A DNA stretch of 64,000 nucleotides from Stutzerimonas stutzeri. GTDB taxonomy: Bacteria > Pseudomonadota > Gammaproteobacteria > Pseudomonadales > Pseudomonadaceae. The DNA lies in the NCBI RefSeq assembly GCF_018138085.1, contig NZ_CP073105.1, positions 3,658,001-3,722,000 on the forward strand, written 5' to 3'. The position numbers were made by a program, and so were the translations under genes. Under the pieces are notes generated by a model, which was not told the origin of the DNA, ran no database searches, and saw only the letters and a program-made list of their open reading frames with translations. This document shows positions 54,586-63,344 of the stretch, one piece after another (position 1 is the stretch's first letter; each line of letters begins with the position of its first letter).

Positions 54586-55230
54586 TCAGGCGCGGACGAA
54601 GGGGTTCTCCCTCATCTCGTCGCCCAGACGGGTCTGCGGGCCGTGGCCTGTGATCACGATCGCATCCTCGTCGAGACGATACAGGCGCTGCCTGATCGAC
54701 CGCTCAATGGTGGCATAATCGCCGCCCCAGAGATCGGTACGGCCAATGCCCCGGCGAAACAGCGTGTCGCCGGCCAGCAGCAGTTTCGCTTCAGGAAACC
54801 AGAAGCTCATCGAGCCCGGCGTGTGCCCCGGGGTGTGTAGCGCGACGCCACACCCACAGGCCAGCGCCTCGTCATCGACCAGCCACAAGTCGGGCGCCGG
54901 CACGGGCATATAGGGCACCCCGAAGAGCGCGCATTGCTGCTCCAGGCTATCCCAGAGGAATTGATCGTCCTTGTGCAGGTGCAAGGTCGCGCCGGTACGC
55001 TCCTTGATCTGCCCCGACGCCAGAAAATGATCCAGATGCGCGTGGGTGTGAACGATGCTGACGACCTTCAATCCCAATGCTTCGATGCGCGCGAGTATCC
55101 GTTGCGGATCGCCGCCGGGATCCACCACGATGGCCCTGCCGGTCAAGGAGTCGCCGATGATCGTGCAGTTGCATTGCAGCGGACCGACAGGAAAGGTTTC
55201 ACTGATCAGCGTATGGCTGGTGTCTGACAC
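54586..55230 (-). CDS. Metallo-beta-lactamase-fold hydrolase (GloB/YcbL-like)
   Basis: The 214-residue protein has the MBL zinc site HAHLDH (HxHxDH), then HTPGHTPGSMSF, LLAGDTLFRRGIGRTDLWGG and VITGHGPQTRLGDE. The YcbL-type single-domain glyoxalase II-like proteins match best. They hydrolyse thioesters such as S-lactoylglutathione. No partner gene is near. It is divergent from the PAS kinase. Confidence 0.9.
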   Translation of the reverse strand: MSDTSHTLISETFPVGPLQCNCTIIGDSLTGRAIVVDPGGDPQRILARIEALGLKVVSIVHTHAHLDHFLASGQIKERTGATLHLHKDDQFLWDSLEQQCALFGVPYMPVPAPDLWLVDDEALACGCGVALHTPGHTPGSMSFWFPEAKLLLAGDTLFRRGIGRTDLWGGDYATIERSIRQRLYRLDEDAIVITGHGPQTRLGDEMRENPFVRA

Positions 55231-55325
55231 ATTGGCTCCTTGGTCGAGCGAATTTTTTCGGCAAAACAGCCACTACTAACCTATACGGCACGTGCGCACG
55301 TGTCATCTGGACGGAGAGTCGAGCC

Positions 55326-57374
55326 ATTGACATAACGGAGCTGCAGCGCATTTTCGATGCCCTGCCCGGATTGTTCCTGGTGGTCGCCAACGATGCCGAC
55401 TACACGATGGTCGCTGCCAGCGAGGAGCGCCTGCGGGCGACCTTGCTACGCCGTGAGGATGTCATCGGTCGCCCCTTGTTCGAGGTCTACAGCGGTGGCG
55501 AAGCGGCGGGCGCCAGCGCGTCGGGTGTCAATCAGCTACGCGCGTCCCTGGCGGAAGTGGCGCGCACCGGGCTGCCCCAGGTGCTCAAGACCGTGGGCTA
55601 TCCGCTGCGGCGTCCGGATGCCGAAGGCGACGGCTACGAGAATCGCTACTGGGACGTGATCAACGTCCCGGTACTGGATGACCAGGGCCGCGTGAGCCAC
55701 ATCATCCACCGCGCCGAAGACGTCACCGAAAGCCTGCTCGACCAGGAGTCGGCGGCGCTGCGCCTGCGCGAGAGCGATGAGCGGCTCAACGCTGCGCTGC
55801 TCGCCTCCGGCACCGGAACCTTCTACTGGGACCTGCGCAACAACCGGCTGGACATGGACCTGCCCATGCAGCGCCTGGTCGGCCTGGAGGGCCTCACCTC
55901 CGGCTGGCTGGACGACCTGCTCGGTACGATTCATCCGGAAGACCGGGATGCCATTGCTCAGCAATGCGAACGCTGCGCCCGCTACGGCGAAGACTTTGAA
56001 ATGCAGTTCAGGATCAGGCTGCCGGAGGGCAACGAGCGCTGGCTCTTCGAAAAGGGCCAGACCTTCGCCGACGCCCACGGCCGGCCTGCGTACATGGTGG
56101 GTGCCTGCCTCGACATCACCCAGCACAAGCGCACCGAACGGGCACTGCACCGCCTCAACGAAACCCTCGAGCAGCGGGTCAACGCGGAGGTCGCCGCACG
56201 CGCCAAGACCGAAGCGGCGCTGCGTCAGTCGCAAAAGATGGAAGCGGTCGGTCAGCTGACCGGCGGCCTGGCGCACGATTTCAACAACCTGCTGGCCGGC
56301 GTGATCGGCTCGCTGGAACTGCTCTCGCTCCGCCTGGACCAGGGCCGTACCGACGACCTGCATCGCTACATCCGCAGCGCGCTGTCATCGGCCACCCGCG
56401 CAACCGCGCTGACCCATCGCCTGCTGGCCTTCTCGCGCCGCCAGACACTCGACCCCAGCCCTACCGACCTGAACGCGCTGATCGAGGGCATGATGGAGTT
56501 GCTGCAGCGGACCATCGGCCCTCTGGTGAGCTATTCGACGCAACTGTCCGGCGACCTCTGGCTCACGCTCTGCGACACCAACCAGCTGGAAAACGCATTG
56601 CTCAACCTGACCATCAATGCGCGCGACGCGATGCCCGACGGCGGGGAGCTGACACTGATCAGCGAGAACGTGACGCTGAACGAGCCTCTCGCCCAGGAAC
56701 TAGGCCTGCAGCCGGGCGAGTACGTGGCGCTCGGCGTCCGGGATACCGGCGTCGGCATCCCACCCGAACGAATTGGCTACGTGTTCGACCCCTTCTATAC
56801 CACCAAGCCCCTCGGCGAAGGCACAGGGCTGGGGCTGTCGATGGTCTATGGTTTCGCCAAGCAGTCTGGCGGTGGCGTGCGCATCGAGAGTACGGTAGGC
56901 GAAGGGACCAGCGTCTGGCTCTACCTGCCCCATCACCAGGGCCAGTCGGCCAGCCAACACACTCCGATCACCACTGACCAGGCGCCCGCATCGGTACACG
57001 GGCAGACCGTTCTGGTGGTCGATGACGAGCCCAACGTCCGCACACTGGTCACCGAGGTGCTGCAGGAGATGGGGCTCAACACGCTGGAAGCTGCCGAAGG
57101 TCCCAGCGGCATGCGTATCCTCGACAGCGACGCGCACCTGGATCTGCTGATTTCCGATATCGGTCTTCCCGGCGGTATGAACGGGCGGCAACTGGCCGAC
57201 GCCGCGCGCGAGAAACGACCGTCATTGCCGGTGCTGTTCATCACTGGCTACGCCGAAGGCTCGGTGCTGCAACGCAGTTCGACGCGATACGATTACGAGG
57301 TCCTAACCAAGCCATTCACCATCAACGATCTCGAAGGCAAGGTCCGCAGCATGCTCAAGCCTGACCAGCAATGA
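55326..57374 (+). CDS. PAS hybrid histidine kinase with receiver domain; unusual start
   Basis: A cytoplasmic kinase with two PAS domains (about 5-125 and 150-270), HisKA with HDFNN (His317), HATPase_c (GTGLGLSMVYGFAKQSGG) and a C-terminal REC (DIGLPGG). The conserved PAS start (ELQRIFDALPGLFLVVAND) lies upstream of the first TTG (55371). No ATG, GTG or TTG occurs in frame before it. ATT 55326, with GGAGAG upstream, and CTG 55341 are the candidates. The count of 682 residues assumes ATT. The partner is unknown. Confidence 0.85.
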   Translation: MDITELQRIFDALPGLFLVVANDADYTMVAASEERLRATLLRREDVIGRPLFEVYSGGEAAGASASGVNQLRASLAEVARTGLPQVLKTVGYPLRRPDAEGDGYENRYWDVINVPVLDDQGRVSHIIHRAEDVTESLLDQESAALRLRESDERLNAALLASGTGTFYWDLRNNRLDMDLPMQRLVGLEGLTSGWLDDLLGTIHPEDRDAIAQQCERCARYGEDFEMQFRIRLPEGNERWLFEKGQTFADAHGRPAYMVGACLDITQHKRTERALHRLNETLEQRVNAEVAARAKTEAALRQSQKMEAVGQLTGGLAHDFNNLLAGVIGSLELLSLRLDQGRTDDLHRYIRSALSSATRATALTHRLLAFSRRQTLDPSPTDLNALIEGMMELLQRTIGPLVSYSTQLSGDLWLTLCDTNQLENALLNLTINARDAMPDGGELTLISENVTLNEPLAQELGLQPGEYVALGVRDTGVGIPPERIGYVFDPFYTTKPLGEGTGLGLSMVYGFAKQSGGGVRIESTVGEGTSVWLYLPHHQGQSASQHTPITTDQAPASVHGQTVLVVDDEPNVRTLVTEVLQEMGLNTLEAAEGPSGMRILDSDAHLDLLISDIGLPGGMNGRQLADAAREKRPSLPVLFITGYAEGSVLQRSSTRYDYEVLTKPFTINDLEGKVRSMLKPDQQ

Positions 57375-57419
57375 TCCAGGATACGGCGACCGGCTGATCC
57401 CGGCCGCCAGGTCGACGGG

Positions 57420-59102
57420 CTAGATCGACGAGATGGCGTCGCAGCCCTCTTCCAGCCAGCGGGCGATATCCAGCCGGATGCGCTTCTTGTCCAGCTTGCC
57501 GACGCTGGTCTTGGGAATCTCCGCCACCACCGCGATTTGCTGCGGGATAGCCCATTTATTGATCTGCCCCTGCGCGACAGCCGGTTCGAGAAACCGCTGC
57601 AACGAAGCCGCATCGAGCGATGTGCCTTCGCGCAGCACCACCAGCGCGAACGGCCGCTCACCCCAGCGCTCGTCCGGCACCCCCACCACCGCTACATCGC
57701 GCACCGCCTCATGGCGGCTGATCAACCCTTCCAGGGCCAGCGACGAAAGCCATTCGCCGCCGGTCTTGATGACGTCCTTGATGCGATCACGGATGTCGAT
57801 GTTGCCCATCTCATCGAGCGTGGCGACATCGCCCGTGTGCAGCCAGCCGCCGGCCCAAAGCTCCTCGCTCTTCTCCGGGTTGCCGGCGTAGCCCTGAGTC
57901 AGCCAGGGGGCACGCAGCACCAGCTCGCCCTGGGACTCGCCATCAGCGGGGAGGAAGCTGCCATCGGGCGCCTGGATTGCCGCATCGACCAGTACCACCG
58001 GCACACCGGCCTTGAGTCGGTAATTGGTCTGCTCGTCGTCGCAGGCCTGACGCAGCTCGTCGTTAATATGCGCGCCGGAGATCAGCGGGCAGGTTTCCGA
58101 CATGCCGTAAGCGGCGACCAGTTGCATGCCGCAGGCACGGGCCGACTCGTAGAGCCCACGGGTCAGCGCACTGCCGCCAATGGTGATTTTCCAACCGTTG
58201 AAATCCGTGCCCTGCGCCGCCTTGGCATTGAGCAGCATCTGGACAATGGTCGGCACGCAGTGGGAGAACGTCACCTTTTCCCGGCGCCAGAGCTCGATCA
58301 GCAATTCGGGGTCATAGCGCCCCGGGTACACCTGCTTGAGGCCCATCATAGTCGCCACATAGGGCAGCCCCCAGGCATGCACGTGGAACATCGGCGTGAT
58401 CGGCATGTAGACGTCCCCCGCCGCCATCAGCTGGGGGTTTTCGCGGCAGCCGACCGTCACTGCACCGGCCAGGGTGTGCAGCACCAACTGCCGATGGGTG
58501 AAATACACGCCTTTCGGGTCGCCGGTCGTGCCCGTGGTGTAAAAAGTGGTGGCCACTGAGTTTTCGTCGAAGTCGGGAAACTCATAGTGCGGATCGGCCG
58601 CGGCGAGCAGGCTTTCGTATTCGCCGACGCAATTGGGCAGCTCGCTTGGTTCGCCGCCGGCATCGGTGATCAGCAGGGTCTTTTCGACGGTGGTGAGCTG
58701 CCCGGCGATGCCCTGGTACAAGGCCGCAAATTCGCTGTTGACCAGTACGAAGCGATCCTCGGCATGGTTCATGGTGTAGAGAATCTGCTCCGGCGACAGC
58801 CTGACGTTGATGGTGTGAATCACCGCCCCGATCATCGGTACCGCGAACATGCATTCGAGATAACGGTGGCTGTCCCAGTCCATGACCGCCACCGTGTCGC
58901 CCGCCTTGACGCCTGCGGCCGTCAGTACATTGGCCAGCCGGGCAATGCGTTGGTTAAGGGTACGGTAGTCGAAGCGCATCTGATCGCGATAGACGATCTC
59001 ACGGGTACGCTCGTAGCGCTGACCTGATAGCAGCAGGCTCTTGATCAACAGCGGGTACTGGTAGGCGTTCGCGGCGGGTTTGATCACTCGGGTCTGCAAC
59101 AT
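57420..59102 (-). CDS. Long/medium-chain fatty acyl-CoA ligase (AlkK-like)
   Basis: The 560-residue adenylating enzyme joins a fatty acid to CoA via acyl-AMP. Motifs are YTTGTTGDPKGV (AMP signature), the substrate part AAYGMSETCPL, and LHTGDVATLDEMGNIDIRDRIKDVIKTGGEWLSS, ending with KTSVGKLDKKRIR (catalytic Lys). It resembles AlkK/medium-chain ligases. The start (ATG 59102) has AGGAAG upstream. The frame extends 11 codons further without similarity. Confidence 0.9.
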   Translation of the reverse strand: MLQTRVIKPAANAYQYPLLIKSLLLSGQRYERTREIVYRDQMRFDYRTLNQRIARLANVLTAAGVKAGDTVAVMDWDSHRYLECMFAVPMIGAVIHTINVRLSPEQILYTMNHAEDRFVLVNSEFAALYQGIAGQLTTVEKTLLITDAGGEPSELPNCVGEYESLLAAADPHYEFPDFDENSVATTFYTTGTTGDPKGVYFTHRQLVLHTLAGAVTVGCRENPQLMAAGDVYMPITPMFHVHAWGLPYVATMMGLKQVYPGRYDPELLIELWRREKVTFSHCVPTIVQMLLNAKAAQGTDFNGWKITIGGSALTRGLYESARACGMQLVAAYGMSETCPLISGAHINDELRQACDDEQTNYRLKAGVPVVLVDAAIQAPDGSFLPADGESQGELVLRAPWLTQGYAGNPEKSEELWAGGWLHTGDVATLDEMGNIDIRDRIKDVIKTGGEWLSSLALEGLISRHEAVRDVAVVGVPDERWGERPFALVVLREGTSLDAASLQRFLEPAVAQGQINKWAIPQQIAVVAEIPKTSVGKLDKKRIRLDIARWLEEGCDAISSI

Positions 59103-59236
59103 AGGGCTTCCTATTATTGATGTTATGAGTTCCACACCGGGTGCCAGGGCCGCGCCAACGGGACGCTGAATGACCCCGACAACCGGCCCGTTCGGTCGCT
59201 GGACTGCCGCGTCTCACCCACACCGCAGGCAAGCGA

Positions 59237-59866
59237 TCAGGCGATTTCGCTTGCCGCCAGGCGGACGCCAAGGCCAATCAGTACGGCACCGGTGACGCGG
59301 TCGAACCAATGCCCCATGCGCGCAAAACCCGCTCTTACGCGCTCACGACTGAACAGCCAGGCCACCAGGCAGAACCAGACGCCGGTGGCGAACGCAAGAT
59401 ATAACCCATAGCCGGCCTGAACCGCGAGCGGGGTATGGGGGTCGATAACGACTGTGAATAACGAGAGAAAGAACAGCGTGGCCTTCGGATTGAGGCCATT
59501 AGTGACGAATCCCATGGTGAAAGAACGGCGCCACGACGGCGCGTCCTCGCACCCGGCTCGACGCAGATCGCCGACCGCCGCGGGTTTCGCTCGCAAGGCC
59601 TGAATGCCGAGATAGAACAGATAGCCGGCGGCCAGCCACTTGAACAGGTTGAACAGCACGATCGACTGCGAGACGATCAGCCCGATTCCGAGCAACGAAT
59701 AACCCACGTGGAGCAGGATGCCGCTACCGACACCGATGGCCGTCCAGCTGCCGCTGCGCTGACCGCGGGCCACGCTTTCCCGAACGACCACCGCAAAATC
59801 CGGTCCGGGGCTGGCCACGGCAAGCAGGTGAACCAGCGCCACGGTAAAAAATTCCATCCAGTACAT
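59237..59866 (-). CDS. LysE/RhtB family amino-acid exporter
   Basis: The 209-residue membrane protein has about six helices and the family patterns VASPGPDFAVVVRESVARG, GIQALRAKP and FTMGFVTNGLNPKATLFFLSLF. It exports an amino acid or related small molecule. The substrate is unknown. It is divergent from the hydroxyacid dehydrogenase gene. Confidence 0.92.
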   Translation of the reverse strand: MYWMEFFTVALVHLLAVASPGPDFAVVVRESVARGQRSGSWTAIGVGSGILLHVGYSLLGIGLIVSQSIVLFNLFKWLAAGYLFYLGIQALRAKPAAVGDLRRAGCEDAPSWRRSFTMGFVTNGLNPKATLFFLSLFTVVIDPHTPLAVQAGYGLYLAFATGVWFCLVAWLFSRERVRAGFARMGHWFDRVTGAVLIGLGVRLAASEIA

Positions 59867-59928
59867 CTACCGACTCCGTTATTTCCAGGGGCGGGACCTC
59901 CGCCCAACGATTCATACGAGTAAAGTCC

Positions 59929-60891
59929 ATGAGCAACCGCCGCGCCGTATTCCTCGACCTCTTTCCGCTAGACCAGGGTGACCTGGACCTGACGCCGCTG
60001 CAATCGGCCTTCGACGACCTGGTTTGCCATGCCCAGACCAGCGTCCCTCAGATCATCGAGCGGCTGCAAGGTGCCGAGATCGCCATTGTCAACAAGGTCG
60101 CCTTGAGCGATGCGGTGTTCGCCGCCTGCCCGGACCTGAAGCTGATCCTGGTGGCCGCCACTGGCGTCAACAACATCGACCTGGAGGCGGCGAAACGGCG
60201 CGGCATCGTCGTCTGCAACTGCCAGGCCTACGGCACCGCAACCGTCGCCCAACACACGCTGATGCTGCTGCTCGCGCTCGCCACACGTCTGCCCGACTAT
60301 CAGGGGGCCGTCGCCCGCGGGCGCTGGCAGGAAAGCGGACAGTTCTGCCTGCTGGATTTTCCGATCATCGAGCTGGCTGGTAAGACCTTGGGCGTGCTCG
60401 GTCATGGCGAATTGGGTGGCGCGGTCGCAAGACTGGCTGAGGCGCTGGGTATGCGCGTGTTGACCGGCAACCTGCCGGGGCGCCCGGCTCGCGACGATCG
60501 CCTGGACCTCGACGCGCTGCTCCCGCAGGTCGATGCCCTGACGCTGCACTGCCCGCTGACCGAGCACACGCGCAACCTCATCGGCGCGCGCGAGCTGCGG
60601 ATGATGAAACCGTCGGCATTCGTCATCAATACCGCCCGCGGCGGCCTGATCGACGAGCAGGCATTGGCCGATACGCTGCGCAGCGGCCATCTGGGCGGCG
60701 CTGCCACCGACGTGCTCACCAGCGAGCCGCCGAGCAACGACAACCCGTTGCTGGCGGCAGACGTCCCGCGTCTGATCGTGACGCCACACAGCGCCTGGGG
60801 CAGCCGTGAAGCACGCCAGCGCATCGTCGTTCAGCTGCGCGAAAACGCCGAGGCTTTCTTTGCCGGCGCGCCGAAGCGGCAGGTCGGCTGA
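59929..60891 (+). CDS. D-2-hydroxyacid dehydrogenase (glycerate/hydroxypyruvate reductase type)
   Basis: The 320-residue protein has the NAD-binding Rossmann pattern ([22 protein letters not shown]). The catalytic triad segments are NTARGG (Arg), VLTSEPP (Glu) and TPHSAWGS (His). It most resembles hydroxypyruvate reductase/glycerate dehydrogenase (HprA), but D-lactate or other 2-keto acids cannot be excluded. rsmC follows after 50 bases. Confidence 0.88.
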   Translation: MSNRRAVFLDLFPLDQGDLDLTPLQSAFDDLVCHAQTSVPQIIERLQGAEIAIVNKVALSDAVFAACPDLKLILVAATGVNNIDLEAAKRRGIVVCNCQAYGTATVAQHTLMLLLALATRLPDYQGAVARGRWQESGQFCLLDFPIIELAGKTLGVLGHGELGGAVARLAEALGMRVLTGNLPGRPARDDRLDLDALLPQVDALTLHCPLTEHTRNLIGARELRMMKPSAFVINTARGGLIDEQALADTLRSGHLGGAATDVLTSEPPSNDNPLLAADVPRLIVTPHSAWGSREARQRIVVQLRENAEAFFAGAPKRQVG

Positions 60892-60941
60892 CGCATCGCC
60901 CTCCGGCTGCTAAGCTCGCCAGCTTTTGTCCCGGGGGCATC

Positions 60942-61940
60942 ATGGATCCGCGAAGCGAAGTACTGCTGCGACAGGCCGAACTCTTCGGCGGTGACCTGCT
61001 GCTGGCCGGCTTGCCGGCCGATGACCTGCTCGGCCAGCTGCCCGCTGCCAGCGGCTGGAGTTGGCACGCCGGCGAGCAGCAGGCGTTGCAAGGCCGCTTC
61101 GCCGGGCGCTGTGCATTCGGGGTCGAACCGCCCGCGGCGCCGTTCGATTCCGCTGTGCTGTTCCTGCCAAAGTCGCGAGAGCTGACCGATTACCTGCTCG
61201 GTGCCCTGGCCGCCAGACTGTCGGGTCGCCAGCTCTACCTGGTAGGGGAAAAACGCGCCGGGGTCGAGCGCGCCGCCCGGCAGCTGGCAGGCTTTGGCGA
61301 GCCTCGCAAGCTCGACAGCGCGCGCCACTGCCAGCTGTGGCAAGTCCGGGTGACGAACAGCCCACCGGCCCCCGAGCTACAAACCCTTGCGCAGCATTTC
61401 GAATTGCAACTGGCCGACGGCCCATTGCGGGTCGTCAGCTTGCCCGGAGTGTTCAGTCACGGCCGCCTCGATCGCGGTACCGCCCTGCTGCTGGAACAGC
61501 TCGACGCGTTGCCAAGCGGCCGCCTGCTGGATTTCGGTTGTGGTGCGGGAATCATCGGCGCATCCCTGAAACGCCGCTATCCCGATAGCGAAGTGGTACT
61601 GCTGGACGTCGATGCATTCGCCGTCGAAAGCAGCCGCATGACGCTGGCGGCCAACGGTCTGGATGCACAGGTCATCGCGGGCGATGGCATCGCCGCGGCA
61701 CCCGACGGCTGCGCCGCGATCATCAGCAATCCGCCGTTTCACCAGGGCGTGCACACCCACTACGAAGCCAGCGAGACCTTGCTCGAGCGCGCCGCCAGCC
61801 ATCTGCGCCCAGGCGGCGAGCTGCGCCTGGTGGCCAACGCCTTCCTCCGCTATCCACCGCTGATCGAGGCCCACCTGGGGCCCTGCGAGACGCTCGTGCA
61901 CGCCGACGGCTTTCGCATCTACCGCGCGCAACGCAACTGA
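60942..61940 (+). CDS. rsmC: 16S rRNA (guanine-N2) methyltransferase RsmC
   Basis: RsmC methylates G1207 of 16S rRNA. The 332-residue protein has a degenerate N-terminal methyltransferase-like domain and a catalytic C-terminal domain. The latter carries [15 protein letters not shown] (SAM motif I) and the N6/N2-type motif [18 protein letters not shown]. Length and layout match E. coli RsmC. The GGGGGCATC stretch before the ATG gives a weak ribosome site. Confidence 0.93.
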   Translation: MDPRSEVLLRQAELFGGDLLLAGLPADDLLGQLPAASGWSWHAGEQQALQGRFAGRCAFGVEPPAAPFDSAVLFLPKSRELTDYLLGALAARLSGRQLYLVGEKRAGVERAARQLAGFGEPRKLDSARHCQLWQVRVTNSPPAPELQTLAQHFELQLADGPLRVVSLPGVFSHGRLDRGTALLLEQLDALPSGRLLDFGCGAGIIGASLKRRYPDSEVVLLDVDAFAVESSRMTLAANGLDAQVIAGDGIAAAPDGCAAIISNPPFHQGVHTHYEASETLLERAASHLRPGGELRLVANAFLRYPPLIEAHLGPCETLVHADGFRIYRAQRN

Positions 61941-61989
61941 TCGATTCCCGGCCACGCTTGCACAATGCGCCACGCTTGGGCAAACTCGC

Positions 61990-62125
61990 CGCCGTCCTGG
62001 GGGAGTAGTCTCCGGCGAGCGCGCTGCTCGCCCGGCCTGCATCAACATACTTGGTCCACAGACCATGGTGCATGCGACCCGCGCAACCGGCCTCGTCGGC
62101 TCGCGCTCGGTTTGACAAGACCCAT
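61990..62125 (+). promoter_or_regulatory. yybP-ykoY manganese riboswitch
   Basis: The conserved core is present: GGGGAGTAG (62001 region), a GC stem (CCGGCGAGC...GCTCGCCCGG), ATCAACATAC (62041-62050) and the closing GACAAGACCCAT (62114-62125). TGGG (61998-62001) and CCCA (62121-62124) can close the basal stem. This class senses Mn2+ and controls Mn exporters. The gene downstream belongs to the GDT1/UPF0016 exporter family. An alternative downstream pairing is described in the findings. Confidence 0.9.
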
Positions 62126-62204
62126 GACACGTACACCTGACCCGGGGCGGGCAGGCAGTGCGTGTCATGGTGATTCTGTCGACCCGCCCCTGCAAGGAAG
62201 TCCT

Positions 62205-62792
62205 TTGGAATCGTTCTACATCCCCACCCTGATCGTTGCGCTTGCCGAAATCGGCGACAAGACTCAGCTGCTCGCCCTGCTGCTGGCGGCCCGCTATCGG
62301 CGTCCGTTGCCGATCATCTGGGGCATCGTCGTCGCCACACTGGCCAATCACGCGGCTGCGGGCGCGGTGGGCAACTGGGTGTCGTCGCTGGTCTCTCCCA
62401 GCGTTCTTAGCTGGATTCTGGCCGCCTCGTTCGCCGCCGTGGCGCTGTGGACGCTGGTCCCCGACAAGCTCGAAGAAGACGAAGCATCGCGTGGCCGCCG
62501 CTTCGGCCCCTTCGTCGCGACCCTGATCGCCTTCTTCCTCGCGGAGATGGGTGACAAGACGCAGGTCGCCACCGTCATGCTCGCGGCGCAATACCCCGAC
62601 TTCATGCTGGTCATCATCGGCACGACGCTGGGTATGCTGATCGCCAACGTACCGGTCGTGCTGGCCGGCAATTTCGCCGCCGACCGCATGCCGCTCACGC
62701 TGATCCGGCGGATCGCTGCGATCGGCTTCGCCGCCCTCGCCCTGTATGCCGTGTACCAGGCGTTGCAGCTGAGCGGCACGCTTCCAGTCTGA
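62205..62792 (+). CDS. GDT1/TMEM165 (UPF0016) family manganese exporter
   Basis: The 195-residue membrane protein has six helices and the two signature repeats EIGDKTQ and EMGDKTQ. Relatives export Mn2+ (MneA in Vibrio, Mnx in cyanobacteria) or move Ca2+. It starts at TTG 62205 with AAGGAAG upstream. The longer frame back to 61965 overlaps the riboswitch and lacks membrane character. Expression is probably switched on by Mn2+ through the riboswitch. Confidence 0.9.
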   Translation: MESFYIPTLIVALAEIGDKTQLLALLLAARYRRPLPIIWGIVVATLANHAAAGAVGNWVSSLVSPSVLSWILAASFAAVALWTLVPDKLEEDEASRGRRFGPFVATLIAFFLAEMGDKTQVATVMLAAQYPDFMLVIIGTTLGMLIANVPVVLAGNFAADRMPLTLIRRIAAIGFAALALYAVYQALQLSGTLPV

Positions 62793-62877
62793 TACACAGC
62801 GCAAATTGCCACTTTCCCGGTGCTGTTAGAGTGCGCTTTCCACCGCATTCTGGCGGCACTCGAGGGGAGCAGGCGGC

Positions 62878-63321
62878 ATGTCACCGGATGAACGAAAACG
62901 GCGGGTTCGGCAGCACATCGACCTGAGCTGGAGCAAGGGTCGACTGGCGCTGGCCGAACAGCTGCAGAGCCGATATTTCAGTTACAAGAGCTCATTCGTC
63001 GCGCAGCCGGTCAACAGTGCGGGCTTCGGCCTGATCGTGCGGGAAATTCGCCAGGCGATGCCCGACCTGGAAGTGGTGGTGGACGATTGCCTCAGCGACG
63101 GCAACCGCGTGGTGACCTCGAGCACCCTGTTCGGCACCCTGGTGAAGCCGGCGTTCGGTCATCCCCCGACCGGCAAGATCCTCACGGTCGCCGCGATGTC
63201 GATCTGGACGCTCAACCCTGGCGGCGACATCGAGGAAATCAATACGCTGTTCGATCTGGAAAGCGCCCGCAAACAGCTGGGCATGGATACCCCCATTCCG
63301 GTCACGCTGCCGCCGACCTGA
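62878..63321 (+). CDS. SnoaL-like / ester cyclase family protein
   Basis: The 147-residue protein has the cone-shaped alpha+beta fold pattern of SnoaL-like proteins: YFSYKSSFVAQ, then FGLIVREIRQAMPDLEVVVDDCLSDGNRVVTSSTLFGTL and GKILTVAAMSIWTLNPGGDIEEINTLFD. These bind small hydrophobic molecules and may be catalytic. Catalytic residues cannot be assigned. The ATG has GGGAGCAGG upstream. Confidence 0.72.
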   Translation: MSPDERKRRVRQHIDLSWSKGRLALAEQLQSRYFSYKSSFVAQPVNSAGFGLIVREIRQAMPDLEVVVDDCLSDGNRVVTSSTLFGTLVKPAFGHPPTGKILTVAAMSIWTLNPGGDIEEINTLFDLESARKQLGMDTPIPVTLPPT

Positions 63322-63344
63322 GCGGACGGCAGCAGCGCTCGGCC

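Noticed and set aside
61377..62804. 475-residue minus-strand ORF
   Set aside because: It runs antisense through rsmC, the riboswitch and the exporter gene, all well supported on the plus strand.
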